NCBI GenBank assembly: GCA_021397835.1
Contig: JAJFZO010000902.1
Coordinates: 282,001 to 346,000 of the forward strand
DNA from: Moringa oleifera
Lineage: Eukaryota; Streptophyta; Magnoliopsida; Brassicales; Moringaceae
Reading direction: 5' to 3'
DNA: 64,000 nucleotides
Shown: piece by piece, positions 10,801-22,984 of the stretch
How the letters are laid out: every line of letters begins with the position of its first letter
Position numbering within the stretch: the first letter of the stretch is position 1
Notes under the pieces: generated by a model
Database searches by the model: none
What the model saw: only the letters and a program-made list of their open reading frames with translations
Told to the model about the DNA's origin: nothing
Program-made: the position numbers and the translations under genes

Positions 10801-13800
10801 CAGCTCAAAAATATCAATAACTATGATGATTGACAACTATGTAAATTTAGATGATATTAATGTTAATAATAATGTCAATAAACAAAGATCATTTCAGACA
10901 CTCTAATCTATGACAGCAGCATGAGCAATAGCCTCACGTGTACCAAGAGCACATGACCACTGACATAAACTATAGCATTACGAAAACTCCTACCTGACAG
11001 AGCACACGACCTTCAAAAGTTGAAGCTCAAACTATTCACAGAGAATAAAAGAAAAAGAAAAGATGTTGAGAGGTAAAAGGATCATTCTATCTCAAATGAA
11101 AAAGTAAGAGTCCAACCCAATTATGCAGTACAAACAAGAGGGTTCATCAGTATGTCACAACCACTCATGCAAAACAGAGTTGTGCTTTCAGTGACCTCCC
11201 AATGAAGGAACAAGGAACACCAAACATCTCTAAATTGTCATAAATAAAAAACCTTCAGTTGGCTTTTTATCACCAAATTCTGAAGACTTACAAAAATGGT
11301 AGAGTTAGAGAGAGTAGTTTAGGGATAACAACAGGGTGGTTCTCAGGATGAGTCCCTGCTTTCTTACAAGCAACCCTTCTAACCCTCTATCCCAAGTTGG
11401 AAATGCTTTATTTCCCAATTCCCAGTCCTTTAAGGGGAGAAGAAGACAGATCGTGGTTCTACTACGAAAAGAGAAGGGAATGACACATGCTAATGCCAGA
11501 TTCAATACAAAAGCACCCAAATCATGTTGAACATAGTGAATTATCATGGAATACGGCCCAAGTACTGCTTTCTGTATCTTTCCTCAAATTTAAAAGATTC
11601 CTCTTCATTTCTCTTCCTTTTCCTTGGAAGAAACTTATATAATAAGAAAATGGAGATAAGATATGAGTAACTGAAGGAAGAAGGATAAAAGAAAATTCCA
11701 CACTAAAAATAGTAGCAGGTACATGAACTGAAGTGTTAAGGGTATTATTCTAATACACCCATGACAGCAAACAAAGCAACTACAACTTCACGCTGCCTGA
11801 TCCTGGCTGCAGCTGCCATACCCATGTGAATCCCCAAATCACCATCCTACTAGCAGTTAGATGATCCTCTAGCAAATATTAAGATGAAAGGCATAGTTAG
11901 ATAAATAAACAGAATATTAACATTAAAGAGTATCCTGGTAGAAACTACGAGTTCAGAAAACAACTTTCCTGGGAGCTACGCTTTCAATATCTCTGAACAG
12001 ATCCTACAGAGTCCCATGCTCAAAGCTTCTAAAAGAACAGTTACTCGAAATGAACACTATATCAGGAACATGCAAGAAAAAGCAGACACATGAAGAGCAA
12101 CATATCAAGTTATAGTATCGTTCAAGGATCAGGGTTCCTGACTAAATATTTTGCTGCAGATAAAGGCTCTAGAAGGCTAGATGTACAAAACTAGATAACT
12201 GCGTCACAATTTTCGAAAGTTCAGGAGTTTTGCACCGTAAGCACTCTTGAGGCATGACAATTCTGTTCTTTCACCTTTTCTGTCAATATAACTTCCAATG
12301 GGTGCCAAAAGTATTCAGAAAGTTCAAATGAATAGAGTTCAAAACAATGATTTTCTTGTTTCAAAAATCAAAAGTTAGTCCTTGAAACTCTAATTTTGTT
12401 TTGTTTATTCCAACAAAGCTACAAAATTATAGGCCTATTAGGCTTGTGGTACTACACATTTAAAAAGAGGTGTCAGGAAAGTTGTTGGCAGGCATGAAAT
12501 GCGTTCGTGGAGGGTTGCCAGTAAGGCAGTTGATAAATACCTAACTGCAACTTAAGCACTTTTGAGGCATAATAGCTCTGTTCTTTCACCTTTTTTTGTC
12601 AATATAACCTTGTGCTGAAAGTATTCACAAAGGTTTAAATAAATAGAGTGCAAAATATTGATATCTAGTTTTGAAACCTTAAATGTTAGTCCCTAACAGT
12701 TTGTTGTATTTATTCCCAAAATACTACAGAATATAGATTTTAGGCCTATTAGCCTTGGGGGTCGTAACAAAGGTGTTGGCTTCATATTTAAAAAGTTATA
12801 AGGAAAGTTGTGAACTGGCACAAAATGCATGCTTGGAGGGTCACCAGCGACAAAGTTCGTGAATAGCAAACTGAAAAGGGGAGTAAAGGATATTATGCAC
12901 AAAAATTAACATAGAGAGCATGGTCATTTGCTCTGGAAGTCCCTGAATTTTTTTTTTCAGGCAGTCGGGATTTGTTGCTCGTTAGTGCAAATGGAATCAT
13001 AATTATATATACCACAAACTTTACATGTTAGCAAATGGTGGACCAACTACTTTTCTCAGGGGTTTGTGTCAAGTTAACCTACCAAGTTTCATTTCAGTCA
13101 AGAAAGTCCTAAAATAGATAATAATATAGTGGTTGAGAAGGGTTTTCTGAAGGGCTTTAGAGTGGAGACAACAACAAGAAGGTTGTTTGTTGCATCTTCT
13201 TTTTACCAAAAACTATTATTTTTTACAGGGTGGTGGACCATTTGCTTAACCAAGGGTACTTTGCCTTGTTAAGGTGATAACAAATTTGAAGGTTAACTTG
13301 GACAAGAGCAATTTAATCATAAGGAGTATATTCCAGCATTTTGGCTAATGTAAGTGTGGCATCATTCTGAAACAACTTATCTTGGGCTGTCTTCAAGGAT
13401 AAAGTGCTTGGAATTCAATGGTTGAAAATTTTGAAAAGAAATTGATCAGTTGAAATATATCTAAGGGAGGAAACCTTCATAAAGAGCATGCTTTTTATTC
13501 TTCCAACAATTTCTATGTCTCTTTTCGTATTCACAAATGACTTGCAAAGAGATTGCAGTTCAAGAAGTTTCTTCCATGTAAATTGATAATAATATAAATA
13601 TCACTAGGGTCAAATAGGGAACACTAAAACAACCATTAAAGAAAGGTTGCTTGAACATCAAATCTCTTACCTCATCAATGAGGTATTCTTCATGAATGGT
13701 TGTGGAGATCAATGGAGGAAAAGAAGCAATGGAGGAAAGTTTTGCAGCCAAGATTCCGCTGGACCAAGTGGATAGCTTCTAAAGGTTGCCAATGGATAAA

Positions 13801-16800
13801 AAAATGGGTGAATGACTTCTTTCCCGCTTATGTTTCATGCAGACAATATGCATTTCACTCATATCTTTGGTGAAGGTGATGATTTATTCAACACTTGAAC
13901 TCAAATATCTTCCATAATGGTAGAGTAATAAACAAGGCATATAAGGAGTAACCAAATCTCTTGTCATGAAGTTCTTGAGATACATTAGAAAGGGCACATA
14001 AGAGGTTACATGGAAAGCCATTTGAAGTAGAGGTGAGACTGGTTTTTTGCTTGGGTAACTAACTGGGAGGAAATCTTGACCATAGATAATTTGAGGAAAA
14101 GAAGGATAATTTTTGGTAATAGATGTTTCCTAGGTAGGATGTAGGTGAGATAAACGTTGGAAGATCATTCTCTCCATGGAGGTCTCTTGGATGGAACCAA
14201 TTCAGGTGCATTGAACTTGCAAGCTAGATCACTGATATAGGCCTCCAAGAGGTTAAAGCTATTAGTCTACACCTCTATATATCTTTTGGGTTCTTTAGAA
14301 TGAAAAGGAGTAGGAGGGTGCTTGATGTTGAGCAAAAATCTTATGATCAAAGATAGATGGCTAAACCAAAGTAATGTTTTTTCTTTCTTTTTTGGGGGAA
14401 AGATTATTAAAAATTTGTAGGTTTATCGAAACTTCCGCCTGGTAGATAACTATACTTGTTTATGTGAGTGGCATGCCTTGATACTCTTGAGAATGATGTC
14501 CTTTTGAGATATCCAATTAGACATGCCTTTTTTTTAATCAAAAACTAAGGCATACGTCTCATTTAATGTTTATTCTTCCTTCAACAAATTATCATGCCAA
14601 ATCAACATGCCTTGACCCAGTCCAAAGACTAGAACATGTTCATCCTCTTCCCCATTATCCTTGCTCTCTACAAGGTCATATCAATCACAAACATTCCATC
14701 GTGTAAGATATCTCTCTAAAGTTTCCACGATCAATAAGATATTTTTTATCAAAAGCAAAACAATATATATATTAACTATAAGGCACAGGGGGGTGCCACC
14801 CATATGCATAAAGTGATTTAGCTCCCATCTAGAATTAAGGAAATCTATAAACTCTACGAAGTCCTCCTCATTTACAAAAGAATCTCCCATTACCCACATT
14901 TTTAGGATATAAACCATCGACTCCAAATCACTCTAAAGGATGTTTTCATCCATCAAATCCCTCTTATTTCTCTCCTCTCACTCTAGCCACGAAATAGGAA
15001 GTGAGATTAATGCAACAACTTCTTTCTAGCCCCGACAATGCTTAAGCTAGCTAAATGACATCACTCAAACATAGCCAAATCTAAACTAACACACTCTCCC
15101 AAATCTCTCTAGTCCAACTACACCAAAACAACACATGATTCATAGTTTCTGCTTGCTCTTTACATAAGAAGCATCTACTTGAGTGTTAATCCTTTTTTCT
15201 ATAAGTTGTCAAGGATTAAAGGCTTACCCCAAGCTGCCTCCCATGCAAAAAAAAATGCCACCTTTAGATGTGCTCCTACCTTCCAAATCAGATACCATGA
15301 TGTTTTGACCTCCTCTCTTCCTTGGCCATCAACAATCTTCTTGAAGAATGACTTCACAAAAAACTTGCCCACTTCATGGCCCCTCCATAAGAGCCTATCT
15401 TCAATACTCAAATCTGGTTTAAACTTGTAGATGTGCTCTAAAAATTGCCCAACCATTTCCTAATCCTACACATCCCACCTAAATTCCACCTCTCATGATG
15501 TCTCTCTCCCCCATGTGAAGGGATATAGTCACTTACCCATGCTCTCTTATTACAAGCAAGACAATAGCGGTCTATCTCCACACCATAAGTCTTGCCCAAA
15601 TTTAATGCCGTTGCCCCTCCCAATTTTGAATCCCACATACGATTTAACCTCCTCCGACACTTTTCTTATAGCTTTCTATACTCCGGTCCCATAACTTCTC
15701 CTTCCCATCATTGTTGTCCATCCCACTTCCATTTTCCTATATTTTGTTCCCACCACCCTTCTCCAAAGGCTTCCTTTGTGTACCATGAATATTCATAATC
15801 ATCAAACTTTTTGTTTGTTTAACAACACAAACAAGATTTTTGGGCTCCGAATTAATCTCAAAGATAAAGAGTTGGACCGAAACGTCAAATATCTAACCAA
15901 AAGAAACAAACCTTTATGGCCATATGACTTTAGCACTTGCCTAAATGTAGCTTCAAGGAACTACAACAATCCCTTATAGTTGCATGTTTAGAACATCATA
16001 CAGACAAGTAAACATGCATGCACACATGAACATATAGGATAGAAGGACAAAGGAAATCAACTGAGTAGCAAAGTAACAAAGAAGCTCTGTTCCTTGCTGA
16101 CAACATGTTTCACTAATTGCTTAGCTAGCAACTGAAAAGCACTAGGATTATGCAGATGATAAAGAAAAGAACACAACTAATTCTGAACCCCATAACAAAG
16201 ATATGAAATGAAATCCAATTCAAGGAATAATGCAGGCTTGACATGGCCGTCCACACAAATTTTCCAATGGAGATAACTAAATGGAATCCTAATAAACTTC
16301 AAAAGGAAGGAAAAGATTGGAACTGCAACAATTGTAGCCATGTGCATTCTCTAAAAAAAATCATCGAATACACCCTACAAAGTGCAAGGTACCATTCTAC
16401 CACTATCATCAAAATACCCAACAGAAATGCAAAGATGCTTTCTCTCATGCAACATATCATCTACATCTATTTGCTTGAGGCCTTTTCTTGAATCACTTGA
16501 AGACCAAATTTCCTTACAAGTTCTTCAATTTTTTATTTATTTTCTTTCATAATCCAAATAGATGTTTTCAGAATTATTAGAGGTCAATTTCCAGTTGAGT
16601 TCCCATCAACTGAAAATCTATAATGAACTTTACAAAATCTAACCCTTTTCTTCTTTGTTCTCTCAATGCTAACTATTTTAGAGACCACTAATAATATTGA
16701 AATATAGCATCTAGACCTTATTGTTTTAGCTACCAATGGGCCATTGTTCAATTAGGATGTCGATCAACATGCATCTAATGACACATAATATCCAAACTTA

Positions 16801-17052
16801 ACGAGCCACTTCATAACTTGCATCTTATATTCGATTAATCGTATTATTATTAATGTTAACATTATTATCATTGTTGTCCTTATTATTATTAGCAAATTAG
16901 TTCTTATTCTTTTATCGTCAAAGTCAAATCATACAAATGCCACTTTATTTAATTTTTTATTATGTACAAAATGTAGGCAAAACCAATTAACCGCAAGTAT
17001 GATGTAACTCGCACATAATAATTGTTAGATATCTCTTCAAGAACAAACCCCA

Positions 17053-17083
<31 letters not shown>

Positions 17084-18259
17084 AAACACAAAAAGCAAGG
17101 ATAGTTGGACAACAAGAAGATATTCTTCTTCCGTTTTAACCTACTAATCCACAAAAACAAATTCACAATGAAATAAGTTAAGCAATATGCATAATCAGAG
17201 CAACAATCCTGCCGAATCACTATTCCATTCGCCCCTTTTCCTTCATTCCTCAAACCAAATGTACCATAATGATAGCAAAAAAGAAAATAGTCAACAACTT
17301 CGGTAACAAGATCATCAATGGTTCCAACTATCCATCACCTTCAACATTAGTTAAAGAAATGACAAAGCTCTAACATTGCTTGTATCCATCACCTACGAAA
17401 TGGAATAATATATAGAACAGGAGGCATCAGATGTAAACAGTTTGCCAAAAAATATTCTAACCTGTACAGTCTGAGAAGGAATCTGGTTTCTTCCACACTG
17501 GTGATCCGAGTACAATGAGAGATCACTGTCTAGAGTATTGTGGAAAACACAAGCATCCCGTTGCACATCAAGAGCCTTCTCAACCAGATGTTCTAACCTT
17601 TTTTCAGGAATCATAACTGAAGCAGGAAGCAATTTTTGCAGTTCCTCTAGAATTTTTGACCTTGACTTTGCTCCCTCAGTATCAAGTCCAGAAATCCCAA
17701 GTATTAAACACTGTGAAGGAGATATAAGGCAGGATGCAAGCTCATGAACGCGTCTAGTATTGTATTGAAGAGGCACAATCTCATGCCTTAAAGTATGTAA
17801 AGCAGCAGTGAGCTTTTCCATCTTCAGCAGCTCAAAAAACTTCTGTTCTAGTAACAAGAATGATGCTGATTTCACTACTGTTTCGTCTGACAGGTCGATC
17901 ATATGCAACGTAGCCATACTGTCATCCCATTTTCCATCCATCACTTGCTGCATAAATAAATTAACCACTGATGAGTGCAATGGTATTCCTGATTCTTCCT
18001 CCAGAAGAGCCCCACTTTTGTCATAACCAAGCGAGTAAAGTGCCCTGGTTATGATTTTGATGAACTCTGACTTTTTTATGACTCCTTTGGAACCAATTGT
18101 TTCCTCATCCCCTTGGGAGGTTAGAGGCCTAGCCATCAAGTCTCCCAAAGAGTAATTAGCAGATTGTCTAACAGCAGAATCTTCTGAGAAGCTGTTCGAT
18201 TCTCCCACAAGCCCTTTCACACGTTTCAAGGGTGGCTCGCTATCCTCTACAACTCCCAT
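7853..18259 (-). CDS. WDR26: WDR26-like LisH-CTLH-WD40 protein (4 coding exons)
   Basis: Scaffold subunit of the CTLH/GID E3 ubiquitin ligase; the plant orthologue has been linked to stress and hormone responses. Coding exons: 18259-17462 (266 codons), 10641-10540 (34), 9604-8975 (210), 8068-7853 (71 plus stop). All introns are GT-AG and phase 0, giving 581 residues, close to the roughly 590 usual in plants. Residues about 61-93 form LisH ([19 protein letters not shown]) and about 94-152 CTLH. From 267 onward come WD40 blades with ends such as VIWE, VIRRWD, SICLWD, IHLWS, VYIWH and IRIWG. The N-terminal LKRVK could be nuclear targeting. The start is the first ATG of the conserved MGVVED opening, in context TTTCATGG. 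Intron 1 is 6820 bp and full of TE debris. No stops or frameshifts: an intact gene. Confidence 0.95.
12238..12873. repeat. Diverged tandem duplication, two units of about 315 bp
   Basis: Unit 1 (12238-12547) and unit 2 (12553-12873) share ordered blocks: TTGAGGCAT, TCTGTTCTTTCACCTTTT, GTCAATATAAC, TTAGTCC, TAGGCCTATTAG, TTAAAAAG and GGAAAGTTGT. They differ by substitutions and small indels, so the duplication is old. Intronic; no coding potential. Confidence 0.85.
13140..14350 (+). mobile_element. L1-type LINE 3' part (RT C-terminus to zf-RVT), decayed
   Basis: Plus-strand pieces in order match plant L1 ORF2: [10 protein letters not shown] (family INLEKSELI) near 13290; [20 protein letters not shown] (family LTLIKSTLSSLPxYxMSLF) near 13460-13530; [10 protein letters not shown] near 13695; and the zinc-binding RT-associated motif [18 protein letters not shown] near 14045-14100. 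Frame changes and stops throughout: dead. Antisense to WDR26, inside its first intron. Confidence 0.8.
14680..15800 (-). mobile_element. L1-type LINE 3' part on the opposite strand, decayed
   Basis: Minus strand 15456-15199 encodes a good zf-RVT domain: [19 protein letters not shown], then [19 protein letters not shown], then GKPLILDNL. It is followed at about 15175-15090 by the Cys-His part [19 protein letters not shown] and REIWESVL, and at 14926-14681 by a C-terminal tail ending [12 protein letters not shown]. Upstream frame 15638-15438 matches the linker before zf-RVT. Several frameshifts. It lies tail to tail with the neighbouring LINE, with about 0.3 kb between them. Confidence 0.82.
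17053..17086. repeat. C21 A13 homopolymer tract
   Basis: 21 consecutive C followed by 13 A on the plus strand. In the WDR26 primary transcript this is U13 followed by G21, near the 5' end of intron 1. Confidence 0.95.
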
Positions 18260-18291
18260 GAAACTCCCAACTCAGCCCATATATATTCTAC

Positions 18292-20535
18292 AAGTCAGAA
18301 AGGAAAGTATGAGTAGAGAAACATTTAAGCTGATTGGTAGCCCAAGCAACTTATAAAAGAAATTTATACTTGGTTTAAGCCAAAGAGATGTGGGCTATAA
18401 TAATTATTATTTTTTTGGTAGCAAGATGTGGGCTATAAATTAATAACAACCTCCAAGTTGCACCCACAATAACAAAAAAGGATTAAAAATGATGAAGTAT
18501 TGTTTTAACTGAAATTATGATAAAAACAGTAAACATACATAAACAAAATATTATAGATATTTCCAGTAAAATTTTACAACAATAGAACAGCAAGATTGGA
18601 AAAGCATGTCCCTAAGAAAAATCTTTCTCCTTTCAGAATAAAAAGGACTTCAACCATAGCCATAAGACCCTTCTGCAATTAATGAAGGATGCAGTCAGAT
18701 AATTTACCAAAAACAGGACTCATTATCCAATAAAGAGGCCACACTAACATGACAATATTGGAAACTAGTTATGGACAACACTGTTAAACTGTTTGAACAT
18801 TCCTCATTAAACTCAGCATGAAAAAGGTTCAGAGGATAACCAGATTAAATTGGTAGATATGGGAACCTCACTATCTACTAATAATGCCTCCATATATAAA
18901 ATATAATGGTGATAAAATTTATCAAACACAATCCTACATAATTCAGAAAAATGGCAATGGAATCAAAATCTGAACAGTGCAAGATTGACAATATAACACG
19001 ATCAATCAGGAAAAGGTAACAAATAAATAAACAATAACCTCAAGCTTCAACTTGTAGTTGATAATGTTTGTAATAAAGTAAAACAAAGAGATGCTAAGGA
19101 AAAGGCTTATGTAATTTCCTTCCTTCTTTGGCAAGATTATGAAATTTAAACATAAGTATTACAATGATAGAAGAAGAAAATTGCTCACATGCAATTTCAA
19201 CAAGAGAAATAAACACCACAGAATTTTCCAAACAGTCTTGACATAAAACAGTTTATTTACAAGTAGAAGGATCAGAACAATAATTAAAGAGCAACAAAGA
19301 GCACCCAACTTCTAGTATAAGAGAAGACAACAATATCCCTGAATTTCTACAACACAAAAGCAATAATTAAGATAAAAGCGAACTGCAAAAACACAACTCC
19401 AATTTTCTACAAGAAAGCATGACCAAGGAAAATGAAAGGAGGACCAGAGAGAAATCTATCCAACAGCATGCATAGGCCTATGGAGAAAGAAGAAGAGAAA
19501 GAAGTAAAAAGAACCAACCAAAAACAGCCACAGGAAGCTATTTATACTGTATAGATGACTGTCACAATTACTAAAACCTGAAATAATAATAGAAAATATA
19601 ATTTTTAGAGATTATTTTCAGCTTTCTTCTAATCTAGCATTTGGGATAGTTGCAGTAATCTAAGTCTCTTAACCGCTATCTAGCGGATCCGCAGATAATC
19701 AGCAAAACAGCTAGTTCAATCCACTTTTTTATCAAAGCTATAATTCACTGAACAATATCATCAACAATCATGGTAAACAGCAGAGGAAAATCTAATTTTT
19801 CAGAAAAAGGGAGGGGAAAAAAAAAAAAAGATCACCAATAAGACTGTCTCCATCTGTTTGGATCTGATAAAATTGCAAACTCAATCTTCTCAATGAAGAA
19901 GCAAAACCCATATCCCAAAACCTCAACTAAACCAAACAAGAACCAAAATCTTTAGTTAAAATTCAATCAGCACGCAGATCGACATATATAGAGAGAAAAC
20001 CAAACAAAACCTGGGACACAACAAACAGGGCAGGAGATGTGGAAAAGGACACATTAACGACCTTTACACAGAGAGAGCGAGCAAGAGAATCATCGCATCT
20101 ACTCTTGTTTTCCCCAATGGTGATGATTAAGGAAAGATTGCAGCAGCACCTAAAAGTAAAGGGAGAATATCAAGATTATGGGTGTTTTATCAAAGAGGAG
20201 GCGTTCAAACAAGAGGAAGATTGTTTTTTACACGTCAGTTTTATTCTTTGATTGTAGAAAGACACTTCTATCCTCTCCCTCTCCCACCTCTCTGCGTCTC
20301 ACCCTTTTACCTCTTATCTAATCTCTCCCTGTCCACACGCCGCCCCCGAATTCGTCCCTTCAAGAACAAGCAATGCACAGAAAAGGAAGTTAACATACTA
20401 TCCGTGCAAAAGCATGAAAAAATCAATGAGAAAGTTTACGGCGATGGTCCTTTTCCTCGGTTGGTCTAAAAGATTCTATAAGTCTGATGAACGGACAGTG
20501 AGATCTTCCTCAGAGAATAAGCTTTGGGGGCTGAC
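18292..20535 (-). other. Probable 5' UTR intron of WDR26
   Basis: Minus strand has donor ACTCAG|GTCAGC at 20536/20535 and acceptor CTTGTAG just before AATATATATGGGC at 18291, 32 bases ahead of the start codon. The stretch between has intron-like composition and no coding signal. Another splice choice is possible, as there are ATG codons and purine-rich stretches at 19.4-20.4 kb. Confidence 0.5.
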
Positions 20536-20700
20536 CTGAGTTGAGAACGAAAAAGAAGTGTACGGCAAAACCGTTTCTCCTTGTTTCTTCCAGAGCATCT
20601 TCCCTGCTTCCAATGCGGAACTCAGTTTTCTTCTCTGCTCAGCCACATTTCTTTTAAGAAGGTGATAATGGTGGTGCGGCGGTTGTTATGGGCGGCGAGA
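20536..20700 (-). promoter_or_regulatory. Putative WDR26 5' UTR exon with short upstream ORF
   Basis: A GC-richer leader-like stretch ends at a good donor (20536). It holds an 8-codon upstream ORF (ATG at 20648, stop ending 20622). A second upstream ATG at 20598 reads through the donor and, if spliced as proposed, would run past the main start in another frame. Pyrimidine-rich patches at about 20700-20740 suit a plant core promoter. Inferred from sequence only. Confidence 0.4.
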
Positions 20701-20879
20701 TGAGGATGGGAGAGAGACAGTGGGGTCGGTGACACGAAGGGAGGACAATATTGTCTTTTCTGAAAACATGAAAATTACCGTGGACAGCATTTACGTTTCC
20801 AAAATAGAAGTAATCGAAGATAAATGGAAACAAAAGTCGCAAGTATCAAACTTTTCTCACAGTAAAGGTTATCAATTTT

Positions 20880-22980
20880 TCATTTAGCTTAATCGTGGAT
20901 TATCTCGTCAATAAAAAATTATGGTTTTATTTAAATATGTAATAATACATAATTTTATTATTTTTAATTTAAAACAATTTATTTTATATTTATTATATAT
21001 AATAAAAAATTAAAAAATAATTATATCTTCAAAAACATCACTCAAAATCTTTAAAAAAAAAAAACACAAAATCCTTAAAAAGCGTCTAAGTAACTTAAGA
21101 GCTCATGATAACTAAGAAAGTTATAGAGAGCTTGGAGAAAATGAAAGAAAAAGTTGTATAAGAGATTATTATTATTATTGTGTGTATTGAGATGAGTCTT
21201 ACTTAGACTCGGATTTGTTATGATCGAATAGACAGATGATGGCAAGCGTGATATTTTAAGGAGATAAGTCTTTTTTTTTATACATATATATACAAACATG
21301 GAGTTCTTTGATGCCCAAATCCAAATCCAAATCTAATCTCATATTTTATATATAATTATTTCATTGAATGTGAGATTTTAAAGAAAATATTAAAAGTTTA
21401 TTTTTTCATCTTTTAAATCATTTTGAATTTATGTTTTAACAATAAAAAACTTATTATTAAATTGTGTTTCATTATCAAGTTTATCTTTAAAGCATAAACC
21501 CGAAGGAATTGGAATAATAACATAGGTAAAATCAGGTTCTTTTGAAATTATTAAGGTTGGCTTTTAAAGTTGATTTTATCGAATTAAAATTAAGAGCTTA
21601 GTTATGATTTTGTTTGTAAATTAGATAATTAATGAGCTTTGAATTGATTTTGAATTAGATAACTTTATGTTTATGTTAAATAAATTAGGAATAATTGATA
21701 CAATTACTTTAAACATATTAATTAAGATATACATATATATTATAAAATAAATATATGAAAAATTAAAAGAAATTTATATTATTATATAAATCCATAGTTA
21801 AGAAAATAAAAGTTTTAGACCATAAGTAAATATAAAATTCTCACAGAAAAGATAAAATTCTATATTGATGTATTTTAAATATTTTTTAAGGTAAATATCT
21901 CATAAAATTTTTATATTTACTCCCATGACAAACCAAAATTTTTAATGTTCAAAATGTGACGCTATAACTCTTGATGTAACTAAGATTTACACATAAAAAC
22001 TAACTTGACAAAATGGTCACGGTGTTAATAGCCACTAAAAGGTAAACTCATGTTTATATAATATTACCTAACCAAAAAGTTCTTGGATTTCATTTGCTTC
22101 TACAAAAACAACATTGTAGCCATGCATTTCATTGGATCCTACCCAAAACAATATTTCAAATATGCATTTCACACCTTAATGTCTTCCTTTTCTTTCACAT
22201 TATCACCTTTTCTCCCATCACACTTTGCAAAGCTCTGCCTTAATCTTTTGCTTGTCGATAAACCTGAGCTTCTGATGTTGTCGATTACCTCTATATTTGA
22301 AGATCGAAGCCTTTTAAGTATGCCATTTTCCAAAAAAAAAAAAATGTACTTGTTTACAGTTAACAATGCATGACTAAGAATTTTTATTTTTATTTTTTAA
22401 AAAAGGTGATGTAGTCTCTCATATCACATGTTTGTCTCAAGTTGAATACTACATGCATTGTCCCCTTTCCTTAATTTGTAACAATTTGTCAATGGGCTCA
22501 ACATGTCGGGCAAGATTATATTACTAATTAGGGTTTAGGAATGTTGCAATAATTGGTCTGGTAGTGTACAAAAACCATAACTAAGTTAGGAATTTGTCTA
22601 ATTTGGATTTGAATTTCATTTTGCGTGTTATTTATTATTGTAATTTGGGGCATTTTAATTGTTTAGATATGTTAGGGTTTTTTAATGTGTTAGTATGTTA
22701 GGGACGGTAGTTAGATTAGCAATTAATTCTTTAATATGATATGCTTGAATACCAATTGAGTTTATGGTCTTTTTATATAAGGGTATAAATGGACTCATAT
22801 CATTTTATTCGCCACTTACACTAAACTAGCCACTTCATTGACTCTTTTGTTAGGAAATATAACTCAAAGAAGGTTGTAATATTTGATGATATTAAAACTG
22901 ATCATTTTTCCTAATAGAAGTTGTTAGCATGTTGAGGTACATTAATACTTGATATGGTAGTGTTAAATTCTTCTGTTTAT
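20880..22980. other. AT-rich intergenic DNA
   Basis: Between the WDR26 promoter and the MULE relic. The frame at 22083-22373 and its antisense partner have no recognisable family features. Parts of 21880-22060 resemble AT-rich MITE sequence. Nothing else could be read. Confidence 0.45.
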
Positions 22981-22984
22981 ATCC

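Larger units (their letters stand above)
10642..17461 (-). other. Very long first coding intron of WDR26, TE-rich
   Basis: Runs from donor GTTAGA (17461) to acceptor GATCAG (10642). It contains two opposed LINE 3' ends (13.1-14.4 and 14.7-15.8 kb), a 315-bp tandem duplication (12.2-12.9 kb) and a C21A13 tract (17053-17086). 10.65-12.2 kb and 15.8-17.0 kb hold nothing I recognise. Introns 2 and 3 (10539-9605 and 8974-8069) hold nothing notable. Confidence 0.85.
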
